DNA of 13,010 nucleotides from Campylobacteraceae bacterium (GCA_027002665.1 JALWZK010000259.1:1-13010), one strand, 5' to 3'. Numbered from the stretch's first letter, positions 1-6,453 are shown. Notes: generated by a model from the letters alone, not told the origin. Translations and numbers: made by a program.

Positions 1-603
1 TTTTAATAGAAGTCCATTTAAGATAAACTGTCCGGGTGAACCAACCTCCAACCCCTTTATAGCGTCAGAAAAACTCTCTAAGAGAGAGTTATCTATAGTA
101 TAAAATTTTGATTTTACCACCTCTATTCCAATTTTCTCTATTATCTCTTTGCACTCTTCAGCCGATATTCGTCTATGTTTTTGAGCAAACTCATATATCT
201 CCTTTAAATCTAAATTATCTATATCTAATGGTAACCTCTCTTCTTCTATCTTTCTGCTATTATCATATAGGATAGTAGGTAGCCTCGATTTTACTGTAGG
301 CAAAATTGATGATTTGGATTTTGTAATAAGTATAAACTCCTTATTTGGTGGAGGCTCTTCCAATATTTTTAGAAGTCTATTTTGAGATATGATTGAGAAT
401 CGAGGAGCTATAAGAATAATAAACTCCTTAATCTCATCAGCTATATAGGCTTTAGAGATAGCCTCTGTAGCATCTTCTATTAGAAACTCTCTATTTTCAC
501 TATCGATAATAGTAAATTTCTCATCTCTCTTTAACTCTTTCAGTCTCTCTAAAGCCTTATATGGCTCTTGGGTAACAATAATACTACTCTGTAACTCCTC
601 CAC
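1..603 (-). CDS. holB: DNA polymerase III subunit delta' (partial at the left edge; 201 codons visible)
   Basis: Clamp-loader subunit delta', which with delta and the gamma/tau subunits loads the sliding clamp at the replication fork. The visible frame is open for 201 codons and runs off the window. The family signature is at about residues 75-108: NRLLKILEEPPPNKEF, then an ILIT strand and an LPTVKSRL segment, equivalent to the LLKxLEEPP and PTxxSRC segments of delta'/gamma proteins. No Walker A P-loop is visible ahead of it, and only about 75 residues precede the signature, so this is the short N-terminus that I recall for Campylobacterota delta'. The start is taken as GTG at 603-601; an in-frame stop lies 18 codon-bases upstream and no ATG is available, with a purine-rich AGAGGAG about 20 nt upstream. 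An ATT a few codons later cannot be excluded. It lies 25 bp after lysC, so probably the same operon. Family call is firm, start is not. Confidence 0.85.
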   Translation of the reverse strand, partial: MEELQSSIIVTQEPYKALERLKELKRDEKFTIIDSENREFLIEDATEAISKAYIADEIKEFIILIAPRFSIISQNRLLKILEEPPPNKEFILITKSKSSILPTVKSRLPTILYDNSRKIEEERLPLDIDNLDLKEIYEFAQKHRRISAEECKEIIEKIGIEVVKSKFYTIDNSLLESFSDAIKGLEVGSPGQFILNGLLLK

Positions 604-628
604 TATTTTAAACTCAACTTAAACTCCT

Positions 629-1834
629 CTATCTATCTAACTCATAAACAGAGTGAAGAGTTCTTACAGCAAGTTCAGCATACTTCTCATGGATAATCAT
701 AGATATTTTAATTTCAGATGTTGAAATCATCTCAATATTAATATTCTCTTTGGCTAAGGCAGAAAAGGCGGTAGCAGCTACTCCTGAGTGGGATTTCATT
801 CCTACACCCACAACAGAGACTTTACAGATATTACTATCGAAACTTTTACCCCCAATATCATGGTCAAAATTTTCAATAATCTCTTTTGCCTTAGAGAGTT
901 CACTCTCTGGTATTGTAAATCCTAATGTTGTCAGCCCCTCGCTACTGGCATTTTGAATAATCATATCGACATTTATCTGCTCATCTGCCAATTTTGTAAA
1001 AATTTCTGCTGCAATTCCGGGTCTATCAGATACATCTCTTAGAGATACTCTCGCTTGATTCTTATCCAATGCTATCCCACTCACTAAAACTGCTTCCATA
1101 TCTTCCATCTCCTCGCCTATAACTGTTCCATCTCCATCGGAGAATGAACTCTTTGCTACAATTTTAACCCCCAATTTTTTTGCTAACTCGACTGAGCGAC
1201 TTTGAAGAACCTTAGCACCAAGCGATGCTAACTCCAACATCTCATCATAAGAGATAAAATCCATCTTTTTGGCTTTTGGCTCAATTCTGGGGTCTGTTGT
1301 ATAGATTCCATCAACATCACTATAAATCTCACAAGCATCTGCCTTTAATGCTCCTGCAATGGCAACAGCAGAGAGGTCAGAACCACCTCTCCCCAAGGTT
1401 GTAATATCTCCATTTGCATTTACCCCTTGAAAACCTGCTACAATAACCACCCTATTTTTTTTTAACTCTTTCAAGATACTGTTTGGATTAATTCTCTCTA
1501 TTCGTGCGTAAGTATGAAAATTATCAGTCTCAATTCCCGCCTGTTGTCCACTCATAGCAATTGAATCTATCCCCATATCTTGTAGAGCGATTGATAAAAG
1601 TGATGCTGTTACAATCTCCCCCGAACTTAAGAGCATATCCATCTCTCTTGTAGATGGTCTATCTGAAAAATATTTAGCAAAATCTATCAATTTATTGGTC
1701 TCACCACTCATTGCAGATACAACTACAACTATATCATTTCCATCTCGTTTAACCGTAGCTATACGAGATGCTACGCTTTTTATTCGCTCTAAATCTCCTA
1801 CACTTGTTCCTCCATACTTATGCACTATTAACAT
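629..1834 (-). CDS. lysC: Aspartate kinase (aspartokinase)
   Basis: Phosphorylates L-aspartate to aspartyl-phosphate, the first step towards lysine/diaminopimelate, threonine and methionine; cytoplasmic. The 401-aa length is normal for the monofunctional class. The amino-acid kinase domain (about 1-245) opens with KYGGTSVG (6-13), and carries GRGGSDLSA (148-156) and the aspartate/ATP-site segment YSDVDGIYTTDPR (171-183). Two ACT domains follow, about 263-325 (VSDRPGIAAEIF) and 338-401 (GVGMKSHSGVA), the usual lysine/threonine feedback-control module. The start matches the conserved family N-terminus MLIVxKYGGTS; a GAGGG lies about 13 nt upstream. The start overlaps the end of nudH by 17 bp, which suggests translational coupling, and holB follows after 25 bp. 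Nothing suggests a fusion to homoserine dehydrogenase. Very sure of function. Confidence 0.97.
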   Translation of the reverse strand: MLIVHKYGGTSVGDLERIKSVASRIATVKRDGNDIVVVVSAMSGETNKLIDFAKYFSDRPSTREMDMLLSSGEIVTASLLSIALQDMGIDSIAMSGQQAGIETDNFHTYARIERINPNSILKELKKNRVVIVAGFQGVNANGDITTLGRGGSDLSAVAIAGALKADACEIYSDVDGIYTTDPRIEPKAKKMDFISYDEMLELASLGAKVLQSRSVELAKKLGVKIVAKSSFSDGDGTVIGEEMEDMEAVLVSGIALDKNQARVSLRDVSDRPGIAAEIFTKLADEQINVDMIIQNASSEGLTTLGFTIPESELSKAKEIIENFDHDIGGKSFDSNICKVSVVGVGMKSHSGVAATAFSALAKENINIEMISTSEIKISMIIHEKYAELAVRTLHSVYELDR

Positions 1835-2312
1835 TATTTATATGTCCCTCTTTTACAAAGTGTTCTATCACTCTCTTATATACTTTCCTCTTAAAATATG
1901 TTGCCTTTTTTAACAACTGTTTATACTCTACATATTTATAATCTTCAAACTCAGGTTCATGATAACTGTCAAGATCTATTTTGGCTCCATTTTTTAACTG
2001 CACCAGAAAATATTTCTGTCTCTGCCCATCAAATGGATACATTTTTCTGGCATTTACTCCATTCGGAAAATCATACTTTATCCAATAAGGATATTCAGCA
2101 ATAACTTCAACATTGTCACAGCCTATCTCCTCTTTTAATTCACGAAGTAGTGCTTCTCTTGGAGTCTCACCACTATCAATACCTCCTTGAGGAAATTGCC
2201 ATGAATTTTTTACATCTGACCGTTTACCTAAGAAAAACTCACATTTCTGTGGGTAGTCTGAAGAGAGTATAACAGCTGCGACATTTGGGCGATAACGCTT
2301 CTTTGTTCGCAT
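1818..2312 (-). CDS. rppH: RNA pyrophosphohydrolase / dinucleoside polyphosphate hydrolase (Nudix)
   Basis: A 164-aa Nudix hydrolase of the NudH/RppH type, which removes pyrophosphate from 5'-triphosphorylated RNA to trigger decay and can also cleave Ap4A-like dinucleotides; cytoplasmic. The full Nudix box is at residues 43-65 (G43, E49, R57-E58, E61-E62, G64), with the catalytic metal-binding glutamates intact. The family N-terminus YRPNVAAVIL and the segment SWQFPQGG (37-44), diagnostic of the RppH branch, are also present. The ATG has a GGAG about 8 nt upstream. It is the first gene of the minus-strand run into lysC (17-bp overlap) and holB, the order I recall for H. pylori HP1228-HP1229 and C. 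jejuni Cj0581-Cj0582. The promoter must lie in the 2313-2406 divergent region. The RppH call is confident; substrate preference cannot be read from sequence. Confidence 0.94.
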   Translation of the reverse strand: MRTKKRYRPNVAAVILSSDYPQKCEFFLGKRSDVKNSWQFPQGGIDSGETPREALLRELKEEIGCDNVEVIAEYPYWIKYDFPNGVNARKMYPFDGQRQKYFLVQLKNGAKIDLDSYHEPEFEDYKYVEYKQLLKKATYFKRKVYKRVIEHFVKEGHINNVNSA

Positions 2313-2344
2313 TTTTTTTACTCCATCTTCGTTTAAAAAATTAA

Positions 2345-2361
2345 TAATACAAATTGTATTA
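2345..2361. promoter_or_regulatory. 17-bp palindrome between divergent nudH and hemW; candidate operator
   Basis: The sequence TAATACAA-A-TTGTATTA is a perfect 8+1+8 inverted repeat near the middle of the 94-bp divergent intergenic region. On the plus strand it sits directly before a TATGATAAGAT stretch (2363-2373) that could be the hemW -10 region. On the minus strand its arm reads TTGTATTATTAAT, a possible -10 for nudH. A dimeric regulator bound here could affect both promoters. The factor is not recognisable to me, and in AT-rich DNA such a palindrome could also be chance. Confidence 0.4.
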
Positions 2362-2362
2362 A

Positions 2363-2373
2363 TATGATAAGAT
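2363..2373 (+). promoter_or_regulatory. Candidate -10 region for hemW
   Basis: TATGAT (2363-2368) overlaps TAAGAT (2368-2373), either of which resembles the TATAAT box of sigma-70 promoters; Campylobacterota promoters often lack a recognisable -35. A start near 2380 would leave a leader of about 25-30 nt before the hemW ATG. Assigned by eye only. Confidence 0.35.
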
Positions 2374-2406
2374 TCTAACTAAAATGTCATTAAAAAATGG
2401 TGAAAA

Positions 2407-3459
2407 ATGCTCCTATATATTCATATACCCTACTGTGATTCTAAGTGCTACTACTGTAATTTCAATAGTTACACAGATAAATCCAATACTAAGAGAAGTT
2501 ATATCTCTGCTCTACTTAGACAACTTGAGTTTGAATTAGATAGATTTAGAGTTAAAAAGGGTGAAATTGAATCGATTTTTATAGGTGGTGGAACTCCATC
2601 TACGATAAATCCCAAGCTATATAACTCTATCTTTAAACTGATAGAACCCTATATTAAGTCTCAAGCAGAGATAACTATTGAGGCAAATCCCAACTCTGCT
2701 ACACTATCTTGGTTAAGTGAAATCTATAAGCTGGGAGTAAATAGAGTCTCTTTTGGAGTTCAGAGTTTCAATAATCAAAAGCTAAAAGCTCTAAATCGCT
2801 CCCACTCTGCAACTCAAGCGATAGATGCAATAGAGAGTGCTAAAAAGGTCGGATTTCCCCATATCTCTTTAGATTTAATCTATAACTATCTCGGTGATAC
2901 AGAAGAGATTTTAAAAAGAGATATAGATATGGCTTTTAATCTGCCTATTGACCATATCTCAGCTTATGAATTGACAATAGAAGATGGCACAAAATTTGCT
3001 TTAAATCCAAATCTAAAACAGGAGAGTCTGTATCATCTATTTGTAGCAGATGAGATTAAAAAGAGAGGATTTGAACAGTATGAGGTCTCAAATTTTGGAA
3101 AATATAAATCATATCACAATAGAGGATATTGGCAATTAAAGGATTATATTGGAGTTGGAGCGGGTGCTGTAGGATTTAAAAAAGATAGAAGATACTATCC
3201 CCATATCAATATAGATAGTTATATTCAAAATCCATTAGATATAGAAGAGGAGATATTAACTGAAGATGATATTTTAATGGAGAAGATTTTTCTTGGATTA
3301 CGAAGTGATATAGGTATAGATGAGGCTATATTAAATGATAGTATGATAGAGAGAGCAGATTTTCTAATAGAGAAAGGTAAATTGGAAAAGGAGGGAAAAG
3401 TCTATAAAAATAGAGACTTTTTTTTGAGTGATGAGATAGCTCTATATCTTTTGGATTAA
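2407..3459 (+). CDS. hemW: Radical SAM HemW-type protein (haem chaperone; HemN-like family)
   Basis: A 350-aa radical S-adenosylmethionine protein of the HemW group, which binds haem and is thought to deliver it to client enzymes; often annotated as oxygen-independent coproporphyrinogen III oxidase. The [4Fe-4S] motif is C10-x3-C14-x2-C17 followed by N-F, without the extra cysteine of true HemN (CxxxCxxCxC), and the length is about 100 aa below HemN, so HemW is the better name. Other landmarks are GGGTPST (60-66), VNRVSFGVQSF (111-121), the HISAYELTIEDGT block (183-195) and the HemW region EQYEVSNF...HNRGYW (223-242). The ATG has only a weak purine-rich stretch upstream; the ATG at 2397 is out of frame and stops after 13 codons. 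Convergent with purU, the stop codons overlapping by 4 bp. Where HemW has a YGxPxQT-like loop, this protein reads YNYLGDT (159-165). Confidence 0.9.
   Translation: MLLYIHIPYCDSKCYYCNFNSYTDKSNTKRSYISALLRQLEFELDRFRVKKGEIESIFIGGGTPSTINPKLYNSIFKLIEPYIKSQAEITIEANPNSATLSWLSEIYKLGVNRVSFGVQSFNNQKLKALNRSHSATQAIDAIESAKKVGFPHISLDLIYNYLGDTEEILKRDIDMAFNLPIDHISAYELTIEDGTKFALNPNLKQESLYHLFVADEIKKRGFEQYEVSNFGKYKSYHNRGYWQLKDYIGVGAGAVGFKKDRRYYPHINIDSYIQNPLDIEEEILTEDDILMEKIFLGLRSDIGIDEAILNDSMIERADFLIEKGKLEKEGKVYKNRDFFLSDEIALYLLD
3396..3425. terminator. Weak hairpin plus T-run inside the 3' end of hemW; possible terminator for converging transcripts
   Basis: AAAAGTC (3396-3402) pairs with GACTTTT (3415-3421) around a 12-nt AT-rich loop, and on the plus strand the T-run continues to 3425. 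The stem has only two G-C pairs. On the plus strand it lies before the hemW stop, where it would truncate the message. On the minus strand it is 35 nt beyond the purU stop, a sensible place for a purU terminator, but the T-run there is only four bases. No better terminator is visible between hemW and purU. Confidence 0.25.
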
Positions 3460-4289
3460 AATATTATAGTTCTATTCCCATTTAAAAAGACTCTATCATT
3501 AAGCACCAGATTTAAAGCACGAGATAGAACTATCTTCTCAACATCTCTACCCGCCTTCTGCATATCTTGCCACTCAAATCTATGATTAACAGGGATTACA
3601 TCTTGAGCAATAATTGGACCCTCATCTAAATCATCTGTTACAAAGTGTGCTGTTGCTCCAATAATCTTAACTCCCCTCTGATACGCCTGTCTATATGGAT
3701 TTGCTCCAATAAACGCGGGAAGAAAGGAGTGGTGAATATTAATTATTCTATTGGTATAGTTAGATACAAAATTGGGAGTTAAGATACGCATATATTTTGC
3801 TAAGACTATATAGTCAAATATATATCTATCTATTATCTCCTTAATCTCCCTCTCATGCTCCTCTCTACTCTTACCCATGGCAGTTATATGAAAAAAGGGT
3901 ATATCAAATCGCTCTACTAACCCCTTTAGAGTATTGTGATTTGCTATAACTGCCTTTATATTAGCATCTAATTCTCCAGCTTCATGACGAATCAATATAT
4001 CCCCTATGGCGTGAGACTCCTTTGTTGCAAATATTATAATACTCTTCTTTTTAGGTTCAATAACTTTTAAATTTGCAGATTCTGGAATAACCTTTTTTAG
4101 AGCATCTCTCAACCTATTTTTATTAAAATCGCCTGTTACAACAGTTCGCATAAAAAATCTTCTATGCTCTCTATCTACAAACTCACGGTTATTTTCAATA
4201 TTTAAATCTCTATCGTAAAAGACTTTTGAGATTTTATAGACTAACCCCTTCTCATCATTACAATCTATTAGAACTCTTACCCTTTTCAT
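3456..4289 (-). CDS. purU: Formyltetrahydrofolate deformylase
   Basis: Hydrolyses 10-formyl-THF to formate and THF, balancing one-carbon pools and supplying formate, for example to PurT; cytoplasmic. The 277-aa length is typical. An N-terminal ACT domain (about 1-75) precedes a formyltransferase-fold domain (about 83-277). The catalytic triad of the fold is visible: N184 and H186 in INIHHSFLPAFIGANPY, and D222 in VTDDLDEGPII. The IGATAHFVTD stretch and the C-terminal AGRDVEK...GNRTIIF block separate PurU from PurN, which lacks the ACT domain. The start is well supported by AGGAG four bases before the ATG. It is the last of three minus-strand genes; a 63-bp gap with its own -10-like sequence separates it from the upstream membrane-protein gene, so it may have its own promoter. 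The stop overlaps that of hemW by 4 bp tail to tail. Confidence 0.96.
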   Translation of the reverse strand: MKRVRVLIDCNDEKGLVYKISKVFYDRDLNIENNREFVDREHRRFFMRTVVTGDFNKNRLRDALKKVIPESANLKVIEPKKKSIIIFATKESHAIGDILIRHEAGELDANIKAVIANHNTLKGLVERFDIPFFHITAMGKSREEHEREIKEIIDRYIFDYIVLAKYMRILTPNFVSNYTNRIINIHHSFLPAFIGANPYRQAYQRGVKIIGATAHFVTDDLDEGPIIAQDVIPVNHRFEWQDMQKAGRDVEKIVLSRALNLVLNDRVFLNGNRTIIF

Positions 4290-4298
4290 ATATCTCCT

Positions 4299-4316
4299 AC
4301 TTATATTTTAATAAGT
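4299..4316 (-). promoter_or_regulatory. Short inverted repeat and -10-like box before purU
   Basis: On the minus strand ACTTAT-TAAAAT-ATAAGT is a 6-bp inverted repeat whose 6-nt centre, TAAAAT, resembles a -10 box. It ends directly before the purU AGGAG. It could be a promoter with a symmetric binding site, but the leader would then be very short. Six AT-rich bases per arm can easily be chance. Confidence 0.25.
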
Positions 4317-4352
4317 GGATTATATAGTCTCATAACTTTGATTTTATTAAAA

Positions 4353-5267
4353 CTATTTTTTTGCATCATAACTACTATGACCAACTTTAAGATAGTAGGA
4401 TAATCCTAAGAGTAGGGCGGTTACACCAAACATTATATATACGGCATATATAAGCTGACTTGGGTCATTGAGTGCAAACTTAAAGACTAACATTAGAGCC
4501 TCAATAGATAGTGCAATAATAATAGAGCCTAAGAATCTGACCATCGTCTGATGTGTATCTCCATCGGTATATTTTTTCTCTTTTCCCAGAACCTCCTCTT
4601 CAAATATGGCTTTTACTAAATCAATTATTGCCAGTGATAGAGTGAGTAGAATGGTTGATTTAAACATATCATTTATCTCTACCTTATGAAAATCTAAACC
4701 GTAACCTACAAAACTTGTTACACCTTTTGTAAAGAGAAGCATAGCCACAAAGAATAGTGCTATAGAGAATACAGTATATATAACTTTACCTGCACTTCCA
4801 AAAAGAGAATCTATAGAGCTTGGGTGAATTATTCTCAATATATTTTTTAAACTAATCTCAACACATATAATATATAGAAGATTATCATTGACATCATATA
4901 TTGGAAAACTCGCTGTTACTATTAGATGTTTACTTGCTATCGACGGATATGGGTCAGAGATTTCACATCTATGGTGTGCCTTTGTATTATAGTAGTATGA
5001 ACGATTACTCTTATCTTTCCCTTTTCCTATTCCATTTAAATTTGGAATTTTAGAAAAATTATCTGTAATTTGAATACCATTTCCATCTAAGGCATATACA
5101 ACTTCACTCTTAGGAATTGCTTTTACCAAGATACTTAAAATTTTATTTATGCTATCTATGCTATCTATATTGGCACCATAAGCTATATTACTACTTATAA
5201 TATAACATAGATAACTTCTTGCCTTCTCTTTTATGGCTCTATACTCTTTTATCTCTCTATTTAACAT
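4353..5267 (-). CDS. Membrane protein with N-terminal PDC/Cache-like sensor domain, no recognised output domain
   Basis: A 304-aa protein of unknown function. Residues about 15-145 look like a single PDC/Cache ligand-sensing domain: an N-terminal helix, then a core with RSYYY (89-93), ISDPYPS (103-109) and the closing strand pair TASFPIYD...LLYIICVEI (118-138), matching the RxYY...SDPYxS...PIYD pattern of those sensors. Four hydrophobic segments follow at about 162-187, 204-222, 245-266 and 273-293; the loop 223-244 is charged. There is no histidine kinase, GGDEF/EAL or methyl-accepting domain. Unusually for Cache proteins there is no hydrophobic anchor or signal before the sensor. The start is supported by AAGGA seven bases upstream, and that site lies in a hairpin (5273-5293). 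It lies 62 bp after the small secreted-protein gene and 63 bp before purU. The four-helix part recalls PsiE-like membrane proteins, but I cannot confirm that. Confidence 0.7.
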   Translation of the reverse strand: MLNREIKEYRAIKEKARSYLCYIISSNIAYGANIDSIDSINKILSILVKAIPKSEVVYALDGNGIQITDNFSKIPNLNGIGKGKDKSNRSYYYNTKAHHRCEISDPYPSIASKHLIVTASFPIYDVNDNLLYIICVEISLKNILRIIHPSSIDSLFGSAGKVIYTVFSIALFFVAMLLFTKGVTSFVGYGLDFHKVEINDMFKSTILLTLSLAIIDLVKAIFEEEVLGKEKKYTDGDTHQTMVRFLGSIIIALSIEALMLVFKFALNDPSQLIYAVYIMFGVTALLLGLSYYLKVGHSSYDAKK

Positions 5268-5293
5268 GAGTATATCCTTATTTTTTAAGGATA
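5268..5293 (-). promoter_or_regulatory. Leader hairpin covering the ribosome binding site of the PDC-domain gene
   Basis: On the minus strand the leader reads TATCCTTA-AAAAA-TAAGGATA-TACTC-ATG. The 8-bp arms are perfect complements, and the 3' arm contains the AAGGA ribosome binding site. Folded, the stem would hide the site from the ribosome; two G-C pairs make it weak enough to melt. This is the layout of simple RNA thermometers and other translation-control hairpins. That the structure is used is inference. Confidence 0.45.
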
Positions 5294-5329
5294 AAATATA
5301 TCTATTTTCCTTAAAAGGCTCTTAATGCT

Positions 5330-5737
5330 CTATTTTCTATTATCTCTTTTAATAGAGTGTTTACTCCCTCTATGCTTCCTATTTGAAAAACGATAATATA
5401 TTATTCGTCCTCTATCTATTACTCTATTTCTCATATAGTTTCTCTCTCTTATATATCTATCTCCCCTTATATCGTCAGCATCAAAAAAAAAGCCATTATT
5501 GATGTATATTCTATCATTTGAAGGGGTGTATCCTCTATAACAATTATCTCTTATTATATATCTATCATCTATATAAATGGGTCTATACCTTCTATGATTT
5601 TTAATATCTTTTTTGACTCCCCTATGGTTAATAGTAGTTGTATTCTCCTCCGCATTACTAATAATAGCACCTATGTGGCTATCGGCTACTATATTAATAG
5701 ATAAGAGAATTAATTCCACTAATATAATTTTAAACAT
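5330..5737 (-). CDS. Small Arg/Tyr-rich secreted protein of unknown function
   Basis: Encodes 135 aa that I do not recognise. Residues 1-18 form a short basic start plus hydrophobic stretch (MFKIILVELILLSINIVA) like a Sec signal peptide, so the product is probably periplasmic or outside the cell. The mature part is strongly basic: about 21 Arg and 8 Lys in 135 residues, with many Tyr, Asn and Ile, an aromatic run at NNGFFFDADD (80-89), one Cys (66), and a Ser/Lys/Arg tail. No enzyme motif or repeat stands out. The ATG is backed by AAAAAGGAT about seven bases upstream, much like the next gene's site. It is the first gene of the minus-strand run with the PDC protein and purU, divergent from coaX over about 95 bp. 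Codons, mostly AGA for Arg and ATA for Ile, match the neighbours. It could be a nucleic-acid- or envelope-polymer-binding protein; this is a guess from charge alone. Confidence 0.65.
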   Translation of the reverse strand: MFKIILVELILLSINIVADSHIGAIISNAEENTTTINHRGVKKDIKNHRRYRPIYIDDRYIIRDNCYRGYTPSNDRIYINNGFFFDADDIRGDRYIRERNYMRNRVIDRGRIIYYRFSNRKHRGSKHSIKRDNRK

Positions 5738-5802
5738 AGAATATCCTTTTTATATTTTATATATATTTTAGTTTATATTTGTGTATTATTTGTTGTTTAA
5801 GA

Positions 5803-5808
5803 TATAAT
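5803..5808 (+). promoter_or_regulatory. Candidate -10 box for coaX
   Basis: A perfect TATAAT preceded by GA lies 24 bp before the ATG at 5833, in the divergent region. A transcript starting near 5815 would not include the TTG at 5779, which argues against the longer coaX reading. The rest of 5738-5802 is very AT-rich and presumably holds the opposing promoter; I see no other structure there. Confidence 0.55.
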
Positions 5809-5832
5809 TCTAAAAAATTAAAGAGAGTAGCT

Positions 5833-6453
5833 ATGATGATATTGGCAGATATTGGAAATACCAGAACTCATATATATCAAAATGGTAGAGTTACACACCT
5901 ATCCCATGAAGAGGCGATTAAGCTATATAGAGATAAAAGGGTATATTATATCACAGTAAAGGAGGGATTGGAAGAGAGTTTAAAAGAGTTAAAAAATTGG
6001 ATAGATATATCGGATAAGATTAGACTAAATGGCTCATACCCAACTATGGGAGTCGATAGGAAAGCACTATGTCTATCTTATAGTAGTGGTATATTTATAA
6101 GTGCTGGAACAGCGATTACAGTTGATATTGTAGAAAATAGTATATATAAGGGTGGGTTTCTACTTCTCGGTTTGAGGGAATATCTAAGAGGATATGCCAA
6201 TATCTCACCTGCTCTAAAAACCGATTTAAATAGAGATATAGATTTAAATAGATTACCTAAGACAACAAGAGATGGAATAAGCTATGGTATAATTGCACCT
6301 ATTAAAATGGTCATAGAAAAACATCAAGATAATAAACAGATATATATCTCTGGTGGAGATGGAAAATTTATAGCCTCGCTATTTAATAATGCTATTTTTG
6401 ATGAAACTTTAATTTTTAAAGGTATTATAAAAAAGATAGTCCAACACTCCTAA
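5833..6453 (+). CDS. coaX: Type III pantothenate kinase
   Basis: Phosphorylates pantothenate to 4'-phosphopantothenate, the first committed step of CoA synthesis; cytoplasmic, of the ASKHA fold and distinct from CoaA. From ATG 5833 it is 206 aa, short but in line with the compact Campylobacterota forms. Visible motifs, numbered from that start, are DIGNT (6-10, phosphate/Asp site), GVDR (73-76), AGTAITVD (91-98) with the second Asp, GGFLLLG (107-113) and SGGDG (173-177). The frame stays open back to a TTG at 5779, but that extension (Met-Cys-Ile-Ile-Cys-Cys) lies upstream of the TATAAT at 5803 and precedes the conserved N-terminus, so I chose ATG 5833, with AAGAGAG before it; ATG 5836 is equally possible. 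Residues 131-141 hold a small internal duplication (DLNRDI/DLNRLP). It begins the plus-strand run; the hydrolase gene follows after 46 bp. Confidence 0.93.
   Translation: MMILADIGNTRTHIYQNGRVTHLSHEEAIKLYRDKRVYYITVKEGLEESLKELKNWIDISDKIRLNGSYPTMGVDRKALCLSYSSGIFISAGTAITVDIVENSIYKGGFLLLGLREYLRGYANISPALKTDLNRDIDLNRLPKTTRDGISYGIIAPIKMVIEKHQDNKQIYISGGDGKFIASLFNNAIFDETLIFKGIIKKIVQHS

Noticed and set aside
750..956. Plus-strand open frame of 68 codons opposite lysC
   Set aside because: It is the complement of a well-supported gene, has no ribosome site or recognisable motif, and the opposite strand encodes conserved ACT-domain sequence.
629..1100. Internal start in lysC giving a separate regulatory (beta) subunit, as in Bacillus
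   Set aside because: Met codons exist near residues 243 and 246, but I see no convincing ribosome binding site before them.
1695..2104. Two plus-strand open frames (1695-1913 and 1898-2104) opposite lysC and nudH
   Set aside because: Both are antisense shadows of conserved coding sequence and show no protein features.
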